Of a stretch of 10,333 nt of DNA, positions 1-7,594 are shown piece by piece. The notes under the pieces were generated by a model. The model was not told where the DNA came from. It did not search any database and saw only the letters and a program-made list of their open reading frames with translations. The DNA comes from a bacterium (GTDB lineage: Bacteria; Krumholzibacteriota; Krumholzibacteriia; LZORAL124-64-63). The stretch is taken from NCBI GenBank assembly GCA_030635025.1, contig DAOVZQ010000042.1, positions 1-10,333 of the forward strand. Direction: 5' to 3'. The first letter of the stretch is position 1. Each line of letters starts with the position of its first letter. The position numbers were made by a program, and so were the translations under genes.

Positions 1-1
1 G

Positions 2-910
2 CTGCGCGACTGTCTGGACTCGCTGCCGACCGGCTGCGGCGATCTCGATCACGAGGTCTTCGTGGTGGACAACGCGTCCGCGGACGGCTCGCCCGACATG
101 GTCCGCGAGGTGTTCACGGACGTGACCCTGATCGAGTCGGGCGCCAACATCGGCTTCGCCCGCGGCAACAACCTCGCCCTACCCCGTTGCCGGGGCCGGC
201 ACATCTTGCTGCTTAATCCCGACACGATCTGTGATCCCGGTTCTCTCGCCAAGCTGAGCGCGTTCCTGGACAATACACCCGGAGCGGGAGCCGTCGGCCC
301 GACCCTGACCGACGCGAACGGCAATCCGACCCTGTCGTGGGGTACTCCGCCCCGTATGCGCTACCACCTGCTGTCGCTGATCGATCCCGGCCGGCGTTGG
401 CTCCCTTCGTCCCTGCGCGGACAGGGTACCGCCCGTTTGGGAACCGCCGCCGAAATGCCCTATCGCGTCGGATACGTGGTGGGCGCCTGCCTGATGCTCA
501 CGCGCGAGGCGCTCGCCGACGTCGGGCCGCTGGACGAGCGCTTCTTCATGTATTTCGAGGAGACGGACTGGTGCCGGCGGGCCGCCGACGCCGGCTACGC
601 GGTGTACCTCGACCCCCGGGCGCGCGTGGCGCATCTGGAAGGCCGCGCCGCCGCTCGCGCCGCCGACTTCACGCTGGCTCAATTCCAGAAGAGTTACCGG
701 TTGTACATAGTGAAGCACCGGGGCGCTGCCTGGGTGCCGCTCTTCCGGGCCGTCCAGTTCCTGGAGTACGGACTCAAGGGGACGTTGCGCGCTCTCGCGG
801 CCCGTGTGCAACCGTCGGCCCGGGAACGCCACTCGGCCTTGGCCAACAATTTCCTGCGGACCGCCGCCCTGCAGCTGCACGGCGAGATCGACGCGACCCC
901 GCCCGGCTGA
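2..910 (+). CDS. Glycosyltransferase family 2, rhamnosyltransferase-like (5' end outside window)
   Basis: This is the C-terminal 302 residues of a GT-A fold family 2 glycosyltransferase, probably a cytoplasmic or membrane-associated enzyme moving a sugar from a nucleotide-sugar onto a cell-surface glycan. The frame is open from the window edge, so the start lies upstream and only a short N-terminal piece should be missing. Counting from the edge, one sees the nucleotide-binding VVDNASADGS (about 21-30), the NIGFARGNN motif (about 49-57) and LLLNPDT (about 69-75), where NPD stands in for the metal-binding DxD. There follow GACLMLTREAL, then FFMYFEETDWCRRA (about 181-194), the acceptor/catalytic acidic region, and a late HLEG. 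This motif order is typical of the WbbL/rhamnosyltransferase subgroup. Donor and acceptor sugars cannot be read from sequence. It runs toward rng on the opposite strand and ends 71 bp from it. The GT2 assignment is firm and the rhamnosyl specificity is a guess. Confidence 0.93.
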   Translation: MRDCLDSLPTGCGDLDHEVFVVDNASADGSPDMVREVFTDVTLIESGANIGFARGNNLALPRCRGRHILLLNPDTICDPGSLAKLSAFLDNTPGAGAVGPTLTDANGNPTLSWGTPPRMRYHLLSLIDPGRRWLPSSLRGQGTARLGTAAEMPYRVGYVVGACLMLTREALADVGPLDERFFMYFEETDWCRRAADAGYAVYLDPRARVAHLEGRAAARAADFTLAQFQKSYRLYIVKHRGAAWVPLFRAVQFLEYGLKGTLRALAARVQPSARERHSALANNFLRTAALQLHGEIDATPPG

Positions 911-928
911 CATCCCCAATACACCCAT

Positions 929-964
929 AAAAAAGGAAGGCCCCGGTTTCCCGGGACCTTCCTT
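929..964 (-). terminator. Intrinsic terminator of the purL-rng cluster, possibly bidirectional
   Basis: A hairpin at 933-964 has arms AAGGAAGG (933-940) and CCTTCCTT (957-964), one C/A mismatch, then an inner CCCGG/CCGGG stem and a TTTC loop. Read on the minus strand it is followed by a run of Ts (the complement of the A run at 929-934), which makes a good intrinsic terminator 18 bp past the rng stop. On the plus strand the same hairpin follows the glycosyltransferase stop by 22 bp but has only a short T run, so termination that way would be weaker. It is the only terminator-like structure seen in the minus-strand cluster. Confidence 0.85.
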
Positions 965-981
965 GCCTGATGACTCGTCGT

Positions 982-2709
982 TTAATCCTCAGTGCGCGAA
1001 GACGACTCCGACGGCCGACGTCGACCACCTCGGCGTCCCCGTCTGCGCGGCCGACCTGTCGGGGCTCCGGTACTCTTCTGTTCGGAATCCCGCGGGGCCG
1101 GTGCGGGACGGCGCGGAGCCTGAGGACTCCGCCCCCGCGGACGGCTGCCGCGTCCCCGGGGCAGGCTCTTGCGGTCGGCTTCGGCGATCAGGTCCTTGTC
1201 CGTACGCAGCGACACGACCTGGAAAGCCTCGCGGTGACGCGCGGGGTCGTCCAGGATGTCGATGGTCAGATCGTGCTCATGGGACAGGTCCTCCAGTTGA
1301 TCCGACCGCTCGCGCAGCAGGTAGAGGGCCAGCAGGGGGTTGACCTGAATCTGGATCTGTCTCTCGCCGAGATTGTGGAACACCCGGTGCACCTCACGCT
1401 CGACACGGTTGGCGAGGGTCGCCAGGCTCAGCACCTTGCCGCCGCCCTTGCAATACGGGCAGTCGTCGCTGAGAAAGCTGACCAGGGACGGGCGCACGCG
1501 CTGGCGGCTCATCTCGATCAGTCCCAGGTTACTCACGGGGAAGATCGTGGTGCGTGCCCGGTCGCGTCTGAGGATTCCCCGCAGCTCGTTCTGGACACGC
1601 CGCTTGTTGCCTTCGTGCTCCATGTCGATAAAGTCGATGACGATGATGCCGCCGATATCGCGCAAACGCAGCTGCCGACCCACTTCGCGAGCGGCCAACA
1701 TGTTGGTTTCGACGATGGTCTCTTCCTGGCTGCGGCGACCGGTGAAGCGGCCGGTGTTCACATCGACCGAGACCAACGCCTCGGTCTGCTCGATGATGAT
1801 GTAGCCGCCCTTCTTAAGCCACACCCGCGGCTCGGTGCTCCGACGGATCTCCTGCTCGATGCCGTACTTTTCGAAGATGCCCTGAGCATCCTTATAGGTC
1901 TTGATGCGGTTCTTCAGGTCCGGCGCAAAGATCTGCACGTACTTCTGCAGCCGCTTGTAGTCGTCCTTGTCGTCGATGGTCAGACTTTCCACGTCGTCCT
2001 TGAAGATGTCGCGGATCAGGCCGACCACCATGCCCACATCCTCGTGCACCAGGCAGGGCGCCTCGCCGGCCTCCTGCTCGCTGCGAGCGATCTCCTTCCA
2101 CACGTCGGACAGGTATTTCACGTCGTTGCGTACGGCCTTCTCGTCGGCGCCCTCGGCCGCCGTACGAATGATGAAGGCGCCCGAATCGGGACGCGCCTCC
2201 TGCAGGATGTTCTTCAGCCGGACACGTTCGCGCCTGTCCTCGATCTTGCGCGACACGCCCACATGGGTGCCCTGGGGCATGTGTACCAGGAAGCGGCCGG
2301 GCAGGCTGATGTCGGCCGTCAGCCGGGGGCCCTTGGAGCTGATGGGCTCCTTGGTGACCTGAACGAGGATCTCGTCACCCACCTTCAGGACGTCGCCGAT
2401 ATTCGGCACGTCGCGGTGGTGACGGCCTCGGCCGCGACTGGCGGGCATGGGTCCGTCGACCGCTTCGGCCGAATCGGGATCGGCGTGTACCAGATCCGAC
2501 GCGTGCAGGAAGCCGGCCCGTTCTAGGCCGATATCGACGAAGGCGGCCTGGAGCCCCGGCTTTACCGAAGTCACGACCCCCCTGTACAGGTTGCCGACGA
2601 TCCGCTTCGCGTCGGCCCGCTCTATGAGCAGCTCGACGAGATCGCCGTCCTCCATGATGGCAATTCGAATCTCGTGGGGATTCGAGTTTATGATGATTTC
2701 CTTGCGCAT
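982..2709 (-). CDS. rng: Ribonuclease E/G family endoribonuclease
   Basis: This 575-residue protein is a 5'-end-sensing, Mg-dependent single-strand endoribonuclease for rRNA maturation and mRNA decay. It opens with the family N-terminus (KEIIINSNPHEIRIA), then an S1 RNA-binding domain at about 36-125 with a variable insertion at about 76-103. The RNase H-like/DNase I-like catalytic part carries the expected metal ligands D316 (in SVDVNTGRF) and D359 (in IVIDFIDM). The Zn-link CPYC is at 417-420. The core is complete and RNase G-like in length; a basic Arg/Gly/Pro-rich tail (about 514-567) is extra and could bind RNA. It is too short for the degradosome scaffold of E. coli RNase E. The ATG at 2709 is preceded by AAGGGA with an 11-nt spacer and lies 25 bp after the radical SAM gene, so it is probably co-transcribed. 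Whether to call it RNase G or a short RNase E is a naming choice. Confidence 0.95.
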   Translation of the reverse strand: MRKEIIINSNPHEIRIAIMEDGDLVELLIERADAKRIVGNLYRGVVTSVKPGLQAAFVDIGLERAGFLHASDLVHADPDSAEAVDGPMPASRGRGRHHRDVPNIGDVLKVGDEILVQVTKEPISSKGPRLTADISLPGRFLVHMPQGTHVGVSRKIEDRRERVRLKNILQEARPDSGAFIIRTAAEGADEKAVRNDVKYLSDVWKEIARSEQEAGEAPCLVHEDVGMVVGLIRDIFKDDVESLTIDDKDDYKRLQKYVQIFAPDLKNRIKTYKDAQGIFEKYGIEQEIRRSTEPRVWLKKGGYIIIEQTEALVSVDVNTGRFTGRRSQEETIVETNMLAAREVGRQLRLRDIGGIIVIDFIDMEHEGNKRRVQNELRGILRRDRARTTIFPVSNLGLIEMSRQRVRPSLVSFLSDDCPYCKGGGKVLSLATLANRVEREVHRVFHNLGERQIQIQVNPLLALYLLRERSDQLEDLSHEHDLTIDILDDPARHREAFQVVSLRTDKDLIAEADRKSLPRGRGSRPRGRSPQAPRRPAPAPRDSEQKSTGAPTGRPRRRGRRGGRRRPSESSSRTED

Positions 2710-2734
2710 TTTGCGACGAGTCCCTTCTGAGCGG

Positions 2735-5455
2735 TCAGGCCGACATGTGTTTGCGTAGCCACAACCGCAGGTTCAGTTCACGTATTCTCGCCAGGGGCGA
2801 CATCCACCCTTCGTCTTTTCGGCGCGCCAACAAGGCGGTACGCCGTACGCGCGCCAGGCGCGGCTCGGGCAGCAGGTCACCGCATAGGGCGGCGAGAAAA
2901 TCATAAGCGGGCAGTCCGGCTTCGCCGGTCCGCCGTCGTAACGAAAAGTCCAGGACCGCGCCGCCCGTCTGCGGGCAGGGGGTCTCGGATACCGAGAGGC
3001 GATCCCCGCAGAGCAGGGGCCGCACATCCACTTCCAGATCTCCCTTGGGGCGGCGGCGCAGATACGTGCGCGTCGTCTCGCCCAGGAACTCCGCGACCAG
3101 GCGTCGCAGATCCGTTAGGCCGGGTCCACCGTCGTCAGGCGACGGCAGAACGGCCGAGTAATCGTAGCGATCCACATCCTTGTCGATCGTGCCCGGCAGG
3201 ACGGGTCCCACCTCGACACTGCGCAGTATGCGCACACCGGCGGGCAAATGTCCGTTGAGAATTTCCACCCACCCCGGAACATATCGTGAAAATGCCATAT
3301 CGAGCATCTCCGAATCCCCTTCGACCCCCAGGGGCAAAGGCGGTCCGAACTTGAGCAGCGGATGGGGGGTAAAGCCCTGGCTGTAGGCCACCGGCAACCC
3401 CGCACGCCGCAGCGCCAGACGCAACTGACGCTGAAAATCGAGATGTCCCCAGAACGCGGCATTGCCGGTCTTGGCGTAGACCACGCGGTGCCAGCACTTC
3501 CCGGGAGCCCGCTCCCGCCACTTGCGCCAGCGATCGCGCTCGCGGCCCGGCTTCCCCGGAACCGAGTTGCGGGGATCGAAGGCGGGACGATCATCGTCGG
3601 AAACGGCCGGGGCGATGACCGGTCCGCTCGACGGCAGGGCGAAGACGTGATCCAACACATCGTCGCAGGCTTCGCATTGGGTACAAAGTCCCTCGCTTCG
3701 GCAATCCTCCAGGGTCTCCGCGCGCTGGGCCGCTTCCCAGTCGCCACGCAGAAAATCCCGGTCCACCTGGGCGAAGACGCCGTCCCAGGGCAGGGGCGCA
3801 CCGGGGTCGCGGGGCGCCAGGTAAGTGTCGATGTCCAGACCCGATGCTGCAAGGACGGTCTCCCACAAACGCATATCGAAGACCTCGTCCCAACCGTCGA
3901 AGCGGGCGCCCGCCGACCAGGCGGCTTCGACAACGTCGCCGAGCTTCGCATCGCCCAGTCCCAGCAGACACTCCAGCATCGAGACGTTGGGATCCCTCAG
4001 GCTCACCTTCACCTTGAAGCGGCGCAGGGCGTCGCGGAGATAACGATTGCGACGGGCGATCTCTTCCCGCGAGATCTGGCCGGCCCATTGGAAGGGCGTG
4101 TGCGCCTTGGGTGAGAACGGTGAGAAGGAGACGGTGATCTGGGAACCCCCACGCGGTGCAATCACGACCGTCTTGGCGATCAGGTCCACGGCGGCGTCCA
4201 GATCTGCGTCGGTTTCGGTCGGCAGACCGATCATGAAGTAGAGCTTGACCCTCTTGGCGCCGGCGTCGAAAGCCCACCGCACGCTGTCGAGCACGTCCTG
4301 CTCGGAGACGCCCTTGTTGATGACATCCCTCAGGCGCTGGCTGCCGGCTTCGGGCGCAAAAGTGAATGAGCCCGGCTTCTCGCTCCGGATCAACGCATAG
4401 ACCGACTCGTCGAGGGCGTCTACGCGGAGGCTGGGCAGTTCGAGGCTGGTCCGGGTGCCCCGCAGGCCGTCCATGATGCCGGTCATGGCCTCCCCCAGCC
4501 CGCTGTAATCGCAGGTGGACAGGGACAGCAGGGAAATCTCATCCCAGCCCAGGCGGCTCGATCCGGTCACGGCGGCTTCAACGACGCGGGCAACGTCGCG
4601 CTCGCGCACGGGGCGGGTGATCATGCCCGCCTGACAGAAGCGGCAGCCGCGAGTGCAACCGCGCATGACCTCGAGACTCAATCGATCGTGCACGGGTTCG
4701 ATGACGGGCACCAGGGTCGCCGGCGGCCTGTGATCGTTCAGGTCGGCCACCACACGGGCCTCTGTGCGCTCGGTGCAACCGGGCCACCAGGTACCGGGAA
4801 TCCGGCGGACCCGCTCCAGGCGCTCCGTCCGCGTCTCGCCAGCGGCCTTGCCCTCTTGGACCGCCCGGGCGACATCCAGCACCAGGTCCTCTCCGTCACC
4901 GATGCAGAAGACGTCTATGAAAGCACCCAGGACCGTCGGATTAGCGGTGCAGTGACCGCCTGCGATCACCAGGGGATCGTCCTCGCCGCGATCGGCCGCA
5001 CGCAGGGGAATACCAGCCAGGTCGAGCATGGTCAGGACGTTCGTGTAGCAGAGCTCGTACCCCAAGGAAAAGCCGAGTACATCGAAACGGCGGGCCGGGA
5101 CTTTCGCTTGCAGGGCAAAGAGGGGCAGGCCCTCCGACCGCATACGCTCTTCCATGTCGGGCCAGGGGGTGAAGGCCAGATCGGCGTAGGTGTCGGGGGC
5201 GTCGTTCAGGGCTGTGTAGAGAATGCGCACGCCGTTGTTGCAGATGCCCAGTTCGTAGGCGTCGGGGAAAGCGAGCAGGATATTGGCCCGGTCCTCGCGC
5301 CACGGCGGGCATACGGCGCCATGCTCGCCGCCGAGATAGCGTCCGGGCTTGGCGACTAGGGGCAACAAACGACGCCGCAGCTCGGATTCGAGCAACTGCG
5401 GGTCGTCGTACCGCGGATCGGGTCGGCGGGCGCCGCCCGGGGCGGGTGCCTGCAC
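2735..5455 (-). CDS. Radical SAM protein (TIGR03960-type) fused to a DUF2344 domain
   Basis: This 906-residue protein joins two families that are often separate neighbouring genes. Residues about 30-250 form a B12-binding-like N-terminal region (AKPGRYLGGEHG near 35-46, GGHCTANP at 166-173, GDGED at 186-190). The radical SAM core follows, with the CxxxCxxC cluster C267, C271, C274 in CTRGCRFCQAG, for a 4Fe-4S cluster that cleaves S-adenosylmethionine. A further cysteine group, C585, C591, C594 and C597, lies after the barrel. From about 653 to the end is a DUF2344/TIGR03936 domain (YAKTGNAAFWGHLDF, YSQGFTPHPLLKFG). The substrate of the family is unknown to me; its common position beside rng suggests RNA or ribosome modification, which is inference. 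The GTG start has GAGG 4 nt upstream and places the family motif near residue 35; no other start fits better. It lies 29 bp after purF and 25 bp before rng. Confidence 0.92.
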   Translation of the reverse strand: MQAPAPGGARRPDPRYDDPQLLESELRRRLLPLVAKPGRYLGGEHGAVCPPWREDRANILLAFPDAYELGICNNGVRILYTALNDAPDTYADLAFTPWPDMEERMRSEGLPLFALQAKVPARRFDVLGFSLGYELCYTNVLTMLDLAGIPLRAADRGEDDPLVIAGGHCTANPTVLGAFIDVFCIGDGEDLVLDVARAVQEGKAAGETRTERLERVRRIPGTWWPGCTERTEARVVADLNDHRPPATLVPVIEPVHDRLSLEVMRGCTRGCRFCQAGMITRPVRERDVARVVEAAVTGSSRLGWDEISLLSLSTCDYSGLGEAMTGIMDGLRGTRTSLELPSLRVDALDESVYALIRSEKPGSFTFAPEAGSQRLRDVINKGVSEQDVLDSVRWAFDAGAKRVKLYFMIGLPTETDADLDAAVDLIAKTVVIAPRGGSQITVSFSPFSPKAHTPFQWAGQISREEIARRNRYLRDALRRFKVKVSLRDPNVSMLECLLGLGDAKLGDVVEAAWSAGARFDGWDEVFDMRLWETVLAASGLDIDTYLAPRDPGAPLPWDGVFAQVDRDFLRGDWEAAQRAETLEDCRSEGLCTQCEACDDVLDHVFALPSSGPVIAPAVSDDDRPAFDPRNSVPGKPGRERDRWRKWRERAPGKCWHRVVYAKTGNAAFWGHLDFQRQLRLALRRAGLPVAYSQGFTPHPLLKFGPPLPLGVEGDSEMLDMAFSRYVPGWVEILNGHLPAGVRILRSVEVGPVLPGTIDKDVDRYDYSAVLPSPDDGGPGLTDLRRLVAEFLGETTRTYLRRRPKGDLEVDVRPLLCGDRLSVSETPCPQTGGAVLDFSLRRRTGEAGLPAYDFLAALCGDLLPEPRLARVRRTALLARRKDEGWMSPLARIRELNLRLWLRKHMSA

Positions 5456-5484
5456 AAGGCCTCTATTCCGATCCGGATCGCGCG

Positions 5485-6921
5485 TTATCGTCCACCCGGA
5501 GAGCCCACTTCCGGGATGTCGATGCGCTGATCCAGAATCTCCTTAGTGAAATCCGACTCGAAGGAAATGGGGTAGTCGCCGGTAAAACAGGCCGAGCAGT
5601 AGAGCTCGGGATGACCGGTGGCCCGCAAAAGTCCTTCGGTGGACAAATATGCGAGAGAATCGACACGCAGATAAGTCGCGATCTCGTCGACCGTATGGCT
5701 CGACGCGATCAGCTCGTTGCGCACGGGCGTGTCTATCCCGTAGTAGCAGGGATGCGTGATGGGCGGCGAGGCGATGCGCAGATGCACCTCGGCCGCGCCG
5801 GCGTTGCGGACCAGCTTCACGAGCTTCCGCATGGTCGTGCCGCGCACGATGGAATCGTCGATCAGCACGACACGCTTCCCTGCCATGAGTCTGTGGACGG
5901 GATTGAATTTGATGCGAACCGACATGTCCCGGACCTTCTGGGCCGGCGAAATGAAGGTCCGGCCCACGTAGTGGTTCCGGATCAGGCCGAGCTCGAACGG
6001 CAATCCCGTCTCTTGGGCATAACCGAGGGTCGCCGTGTTACTCGAATCGGGCACCGAACAGACGAAATCGGCGTCGACCGGGCTTTCCTGGCCCAGAATC
6101 GCGCCACACTTGCGGCGGATCTCGTCGACACTCTCACCAAAGACCGTGCTGTCCGGACGTGAAAAATAGATGTGCTCGAAAACACATTGGGTCATGTTTT
6201 GCCGTGGGGCGATTCGCCGGCTGACAAGGCCACTCCCGTCCAGGATGACCATCTCGCCGGGCTCCACGTCCCGCAGATAGGTACCGCCCATAATATCGAA
6301 GGCACAGCTCTCCGAAGCAACCGTGTAGCTGTCCTTGTAGCGCCCCAGGCAAAGGGGCCGGAATCCGAGTGGATCGCGTACGGCGATCAGCTTGTCTCGC
6401 GTCAGAACCAGCAGACTGTAGGCGCCCTCCACCTGCTTCAGGGATTCGGCCACCGCGTCCTCGAAGGTCTCGGCGTGACTGCGCGCGATCAGGTGCAGGA
6501 AGACCTCGGTGTCGCTCGTGGTGGCGAAGATCGAACCGTCCAGTTCCATCTTCCGTCTCAAGACGTGAGCGTTGACGAGGTTTCCGTTGTGAGCCACTGC
6601 TACGGCGCCGCGGTGGCAGGTGACCTGCATGGGTTGCGCGTTCTCCACGCGGGACGACCCGGTCGTGGAATATCTCACGTGCCCCATGCTGAAGGTGCCG
6701 TCCAGGGTCTTGACAACATCCTCGGTGAAAACGTCGGCCACAAGGCCCATGCGGCGGTGGGTGGATAGGGTGTGCATGTCTGAAACGGATACGCCGGCGC
6801 TCTCCTGCCCGCGGTGCTGGAGCGCATGCAAGGCGAGGGCGGCCAGTTCGCCGGCGCCGGCGCTACCGGCGATGCCGACCACGCCGCATTCGTCATGCCA
6901 GTGATGTCCTTCCAGAGCCAT
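5485..6921 (-). CDS. purF: Amidophosphoribosyltransferase (glutamine PRPP amidotransferase), Fe-S type
   Basis: PurF converts PRPP and glutamine to 5-phosphoribosylamine, the first committed step of de novo purine synthesis, in the cytoplasm. The ATG at 6921 is supported by GGAGG 4 nt upstream and by the family's propeptide: 11 residues precede C12 in HDECGVVGI, the Ntn glutaminase nucleophile exposed after self-cleavage, as in the Bacillus enzyme. LHALQHRGQESAG (31-43), the HNGNLVN loop (111-117) and the SDTEVFLHLI region complete the glutaminase half. The phosphoribosyltransferase half has the PRPP loop VVLIDDSIVRGTT (351-363). All four 4Fe-4S ligands of the Bacillus class are present: C246, C392, C442 and C445. 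At 478 residues it is full length. An open extension up to 7131 overlaps the previous gene and is not PurF-like. It follows the small gene by 35 bp. The Fe-S cluster suggests oxygen-sensitive stability, as known for the Bacillus enzyme. Confidence 0.97.
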   Translation of the reverse strand: MALEGHHWHDECGVVGIAGSAGAGELAALALHALQHRGQESAGVSVSDMHTLSTHRRMGLVADVFTEDVVKTLDGTFSMGHVRYSTTGSSRVENAQPMQVTCHRGAVAVAHNGNLVNAHVLRRKMELDGSIFATTSDTEVFLHLIARSHAETFEDAVAESLKQVEGAYSLLVLTRDKLIAVRDPLGFRPLCLGRYKDSYTVASESCAFDIMGGTYLRDVEPGEMVILDGSGLVSRRIAPRQNMTQCVFEHIYFSRPDSTVFGESVDEIRRKCGAILGQESPVDADFVCSVPDSSNTATLGYAQETGLPFELGLIRNHYVGRTFISPAQKVRDMSVRIKFNPVHRLMAGKRVVLIDDSIVRGTTMRKLVKLVRNAGAAEVHLRIASPPITHPCYYGIDTPVRNELIASSHTVDEIATYLRVDSLAYLSTEGLLRATGHPELYCSACFTGDYPISFESDFTKEILDQRIDIPEVGSPGGR

Positions 6922-6925
6922 GCCG

Positions 6926-6930
6926 CCTCC
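6926..6930 (-). promoter_or_regulatory. Ribosome binding site deciding the purF start
   Basis: GGAGG on the minus strand ends 4 nt before the ATG at 6921. It fixes the start at the propeptide methionine and argues against the longer in-frame extension that would run back to 7131 inside the preceding gene. Confidence 0.8.
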
Positions 6931-6956
6931 CGCGGTCGTTGAAGTAGACAAGCAGA

Positions 6957-7535
6957 CTAGGCGATCAGCCAGCCCTGCATGTGCGGATTGATGAGCAATC
7001 CGTCCCGGGCTCCCCGCGCTTCGGCGAGCCGGGCGGCCAGTGCGGCCGGGTCCGGTGTGTCCGCGGCGAAGACCATGCGCCAAACGACACCCGAAAGCAG
7101 CGGTCCGGTCTCCCCCAGCGGGAAGGCACACACATCGACGGCTTCGGCGCCCGGCGTCGAGCCGCCGCCCAGCAGACGATCGTACGGTCCGACGTCGCCG
7201 GCGGGAAGATCCGTCGCGATAAGCTCACCGGGCCAGTCGGACGGCAGGATACCGCCACGGGCGGTCGCCGTGTGCCAAGACTCGTCGGTGGTCTTGCGCT
7301 GGAAATGAGCCTGGTGATGCTTGTTGGGATTGAAGAAACGCCCGACGTTCAACAAGCGCGCCACCGCTTCCGGCGCCGATTCGTTTCCGTCCTGCCATAA
7401 GGTGTGAAACTCGGCGCGATAAAGGCCCTCGAGAGCCGCGCCGCCGTCCAGTCGATGGCGCATAACCCGCGCCGCCGTCTCGGCGTGAAGATCCACACCC
7501 TTGTGACAGGTCATCAACGTAACCTGAATGATCAT
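6957..7535 (-). CDS. Unrecognised 192-residue protein between purL and purF; candidate divergent PurS-like subunit
   Basis: I do not recognise this protein by name. It is a complete 192-residue soluble protein with no signal peptide or membrane segment. Visible blocks are a beta-like start (MIIQVTLMTC) followed by KGVDLHAETAARVM; a middle block NVGRFFNPNKHHQAHFQR (63-80) rich in His and Asn; a Gly-rich DRLLGGGSTPGAE (119-131); and an end with a beta strand, an Ala-rich helix (163-174) and LLINPHMQGWL. The two ends loosely match the two halves of PurS, the roughly 80-residue bridge of the FGAM synthase complex: a strand plus KxGVxD-like segment first, then strand-helix-LLANPxIE. About 100 residues separate them. 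Position between purLQ and purF supports a role in purine synthesis. Start choice is firm: GGAGG sits 6 nt before the ATG at 7535, while the frame upstream (to 7598) overlaps the purL stop and looks unconserved. The gene is real with high confidence; the PurS idea is inference at roughly one chance in three. Confidence 0.85.
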   Translation of the reverse strand: MIIQVTLMTCHKGVDLHAETAARVMRHRLDGGAALEGLYRAEFHTLWQDGNESAPEAVARLLNVGRFFNPNKHHQAHFQRKTTDESWHTATARGGILPSDWPGELIATDLPAGDVGPYDRLLGGGSTPGAEAVDVCAFPLGETGPLLSGVVWRMVFAADTPDPAALAARLAEARGARDGLLINPHMQGWLIA

Positions 7536-7541
7536 CCTTCG

Positions 7542-7546
7542 CCTCC
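7542..7546 (-). promoter_or_regulatory. Ribosome binding site deciding the start of the small gene
   Basis: GGAGG on the minus strand lies 6 nt before the ATG at 7535, an ideal distance. It selects the start that gives MIIQVTLMTC as N-terminus and removes the 21-residue upstream extension that would overlap the purL stop codon. Confidence 0.8.
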
Positions 7547-7594
7547 AGGAAGGCAAGTCCCATGCCGGACGGTGCGCCCGGCAAGGTCCTGCCG

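Noticed and set aside
179..928. A 249-codon minus-strand frame opposite the glycosyltransferase
   Set aside because: The plus-strand GT2 motifs are unmistakable; the minus-strand product has no motif and reaches past the glycosyltransferase stop toward the terminator.
970..2526. A 518-codon open frame on the + strand opposite rng
   Set aside because: It is the antisense shadow of the RNase gene, with low-complexity Asp/Val/His/Leu composition. It starts across the terminator region and has no recognisable domain.
3362..4114. A 250-codon + strand frame opposite the radical SAM gene, with similar ones at 4688-5359
   Set aside because: Both lie wholly within the well-supported minus-strand gene and show no conserved motif or ribosome binding site.
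5446..6162. A 238-codon + strand frame opposite purF
   Set aside because: It is a shadow of purF, whose Fe-S ligands and PRPP loop identify the true strand.
6922..7131. Upstream in-frame extension of purF
   Set aside because: It overlaps the preceding gene, is unlike PurF, and would destroy the propeptide arrangement that places the catalytic Cys at position 12.
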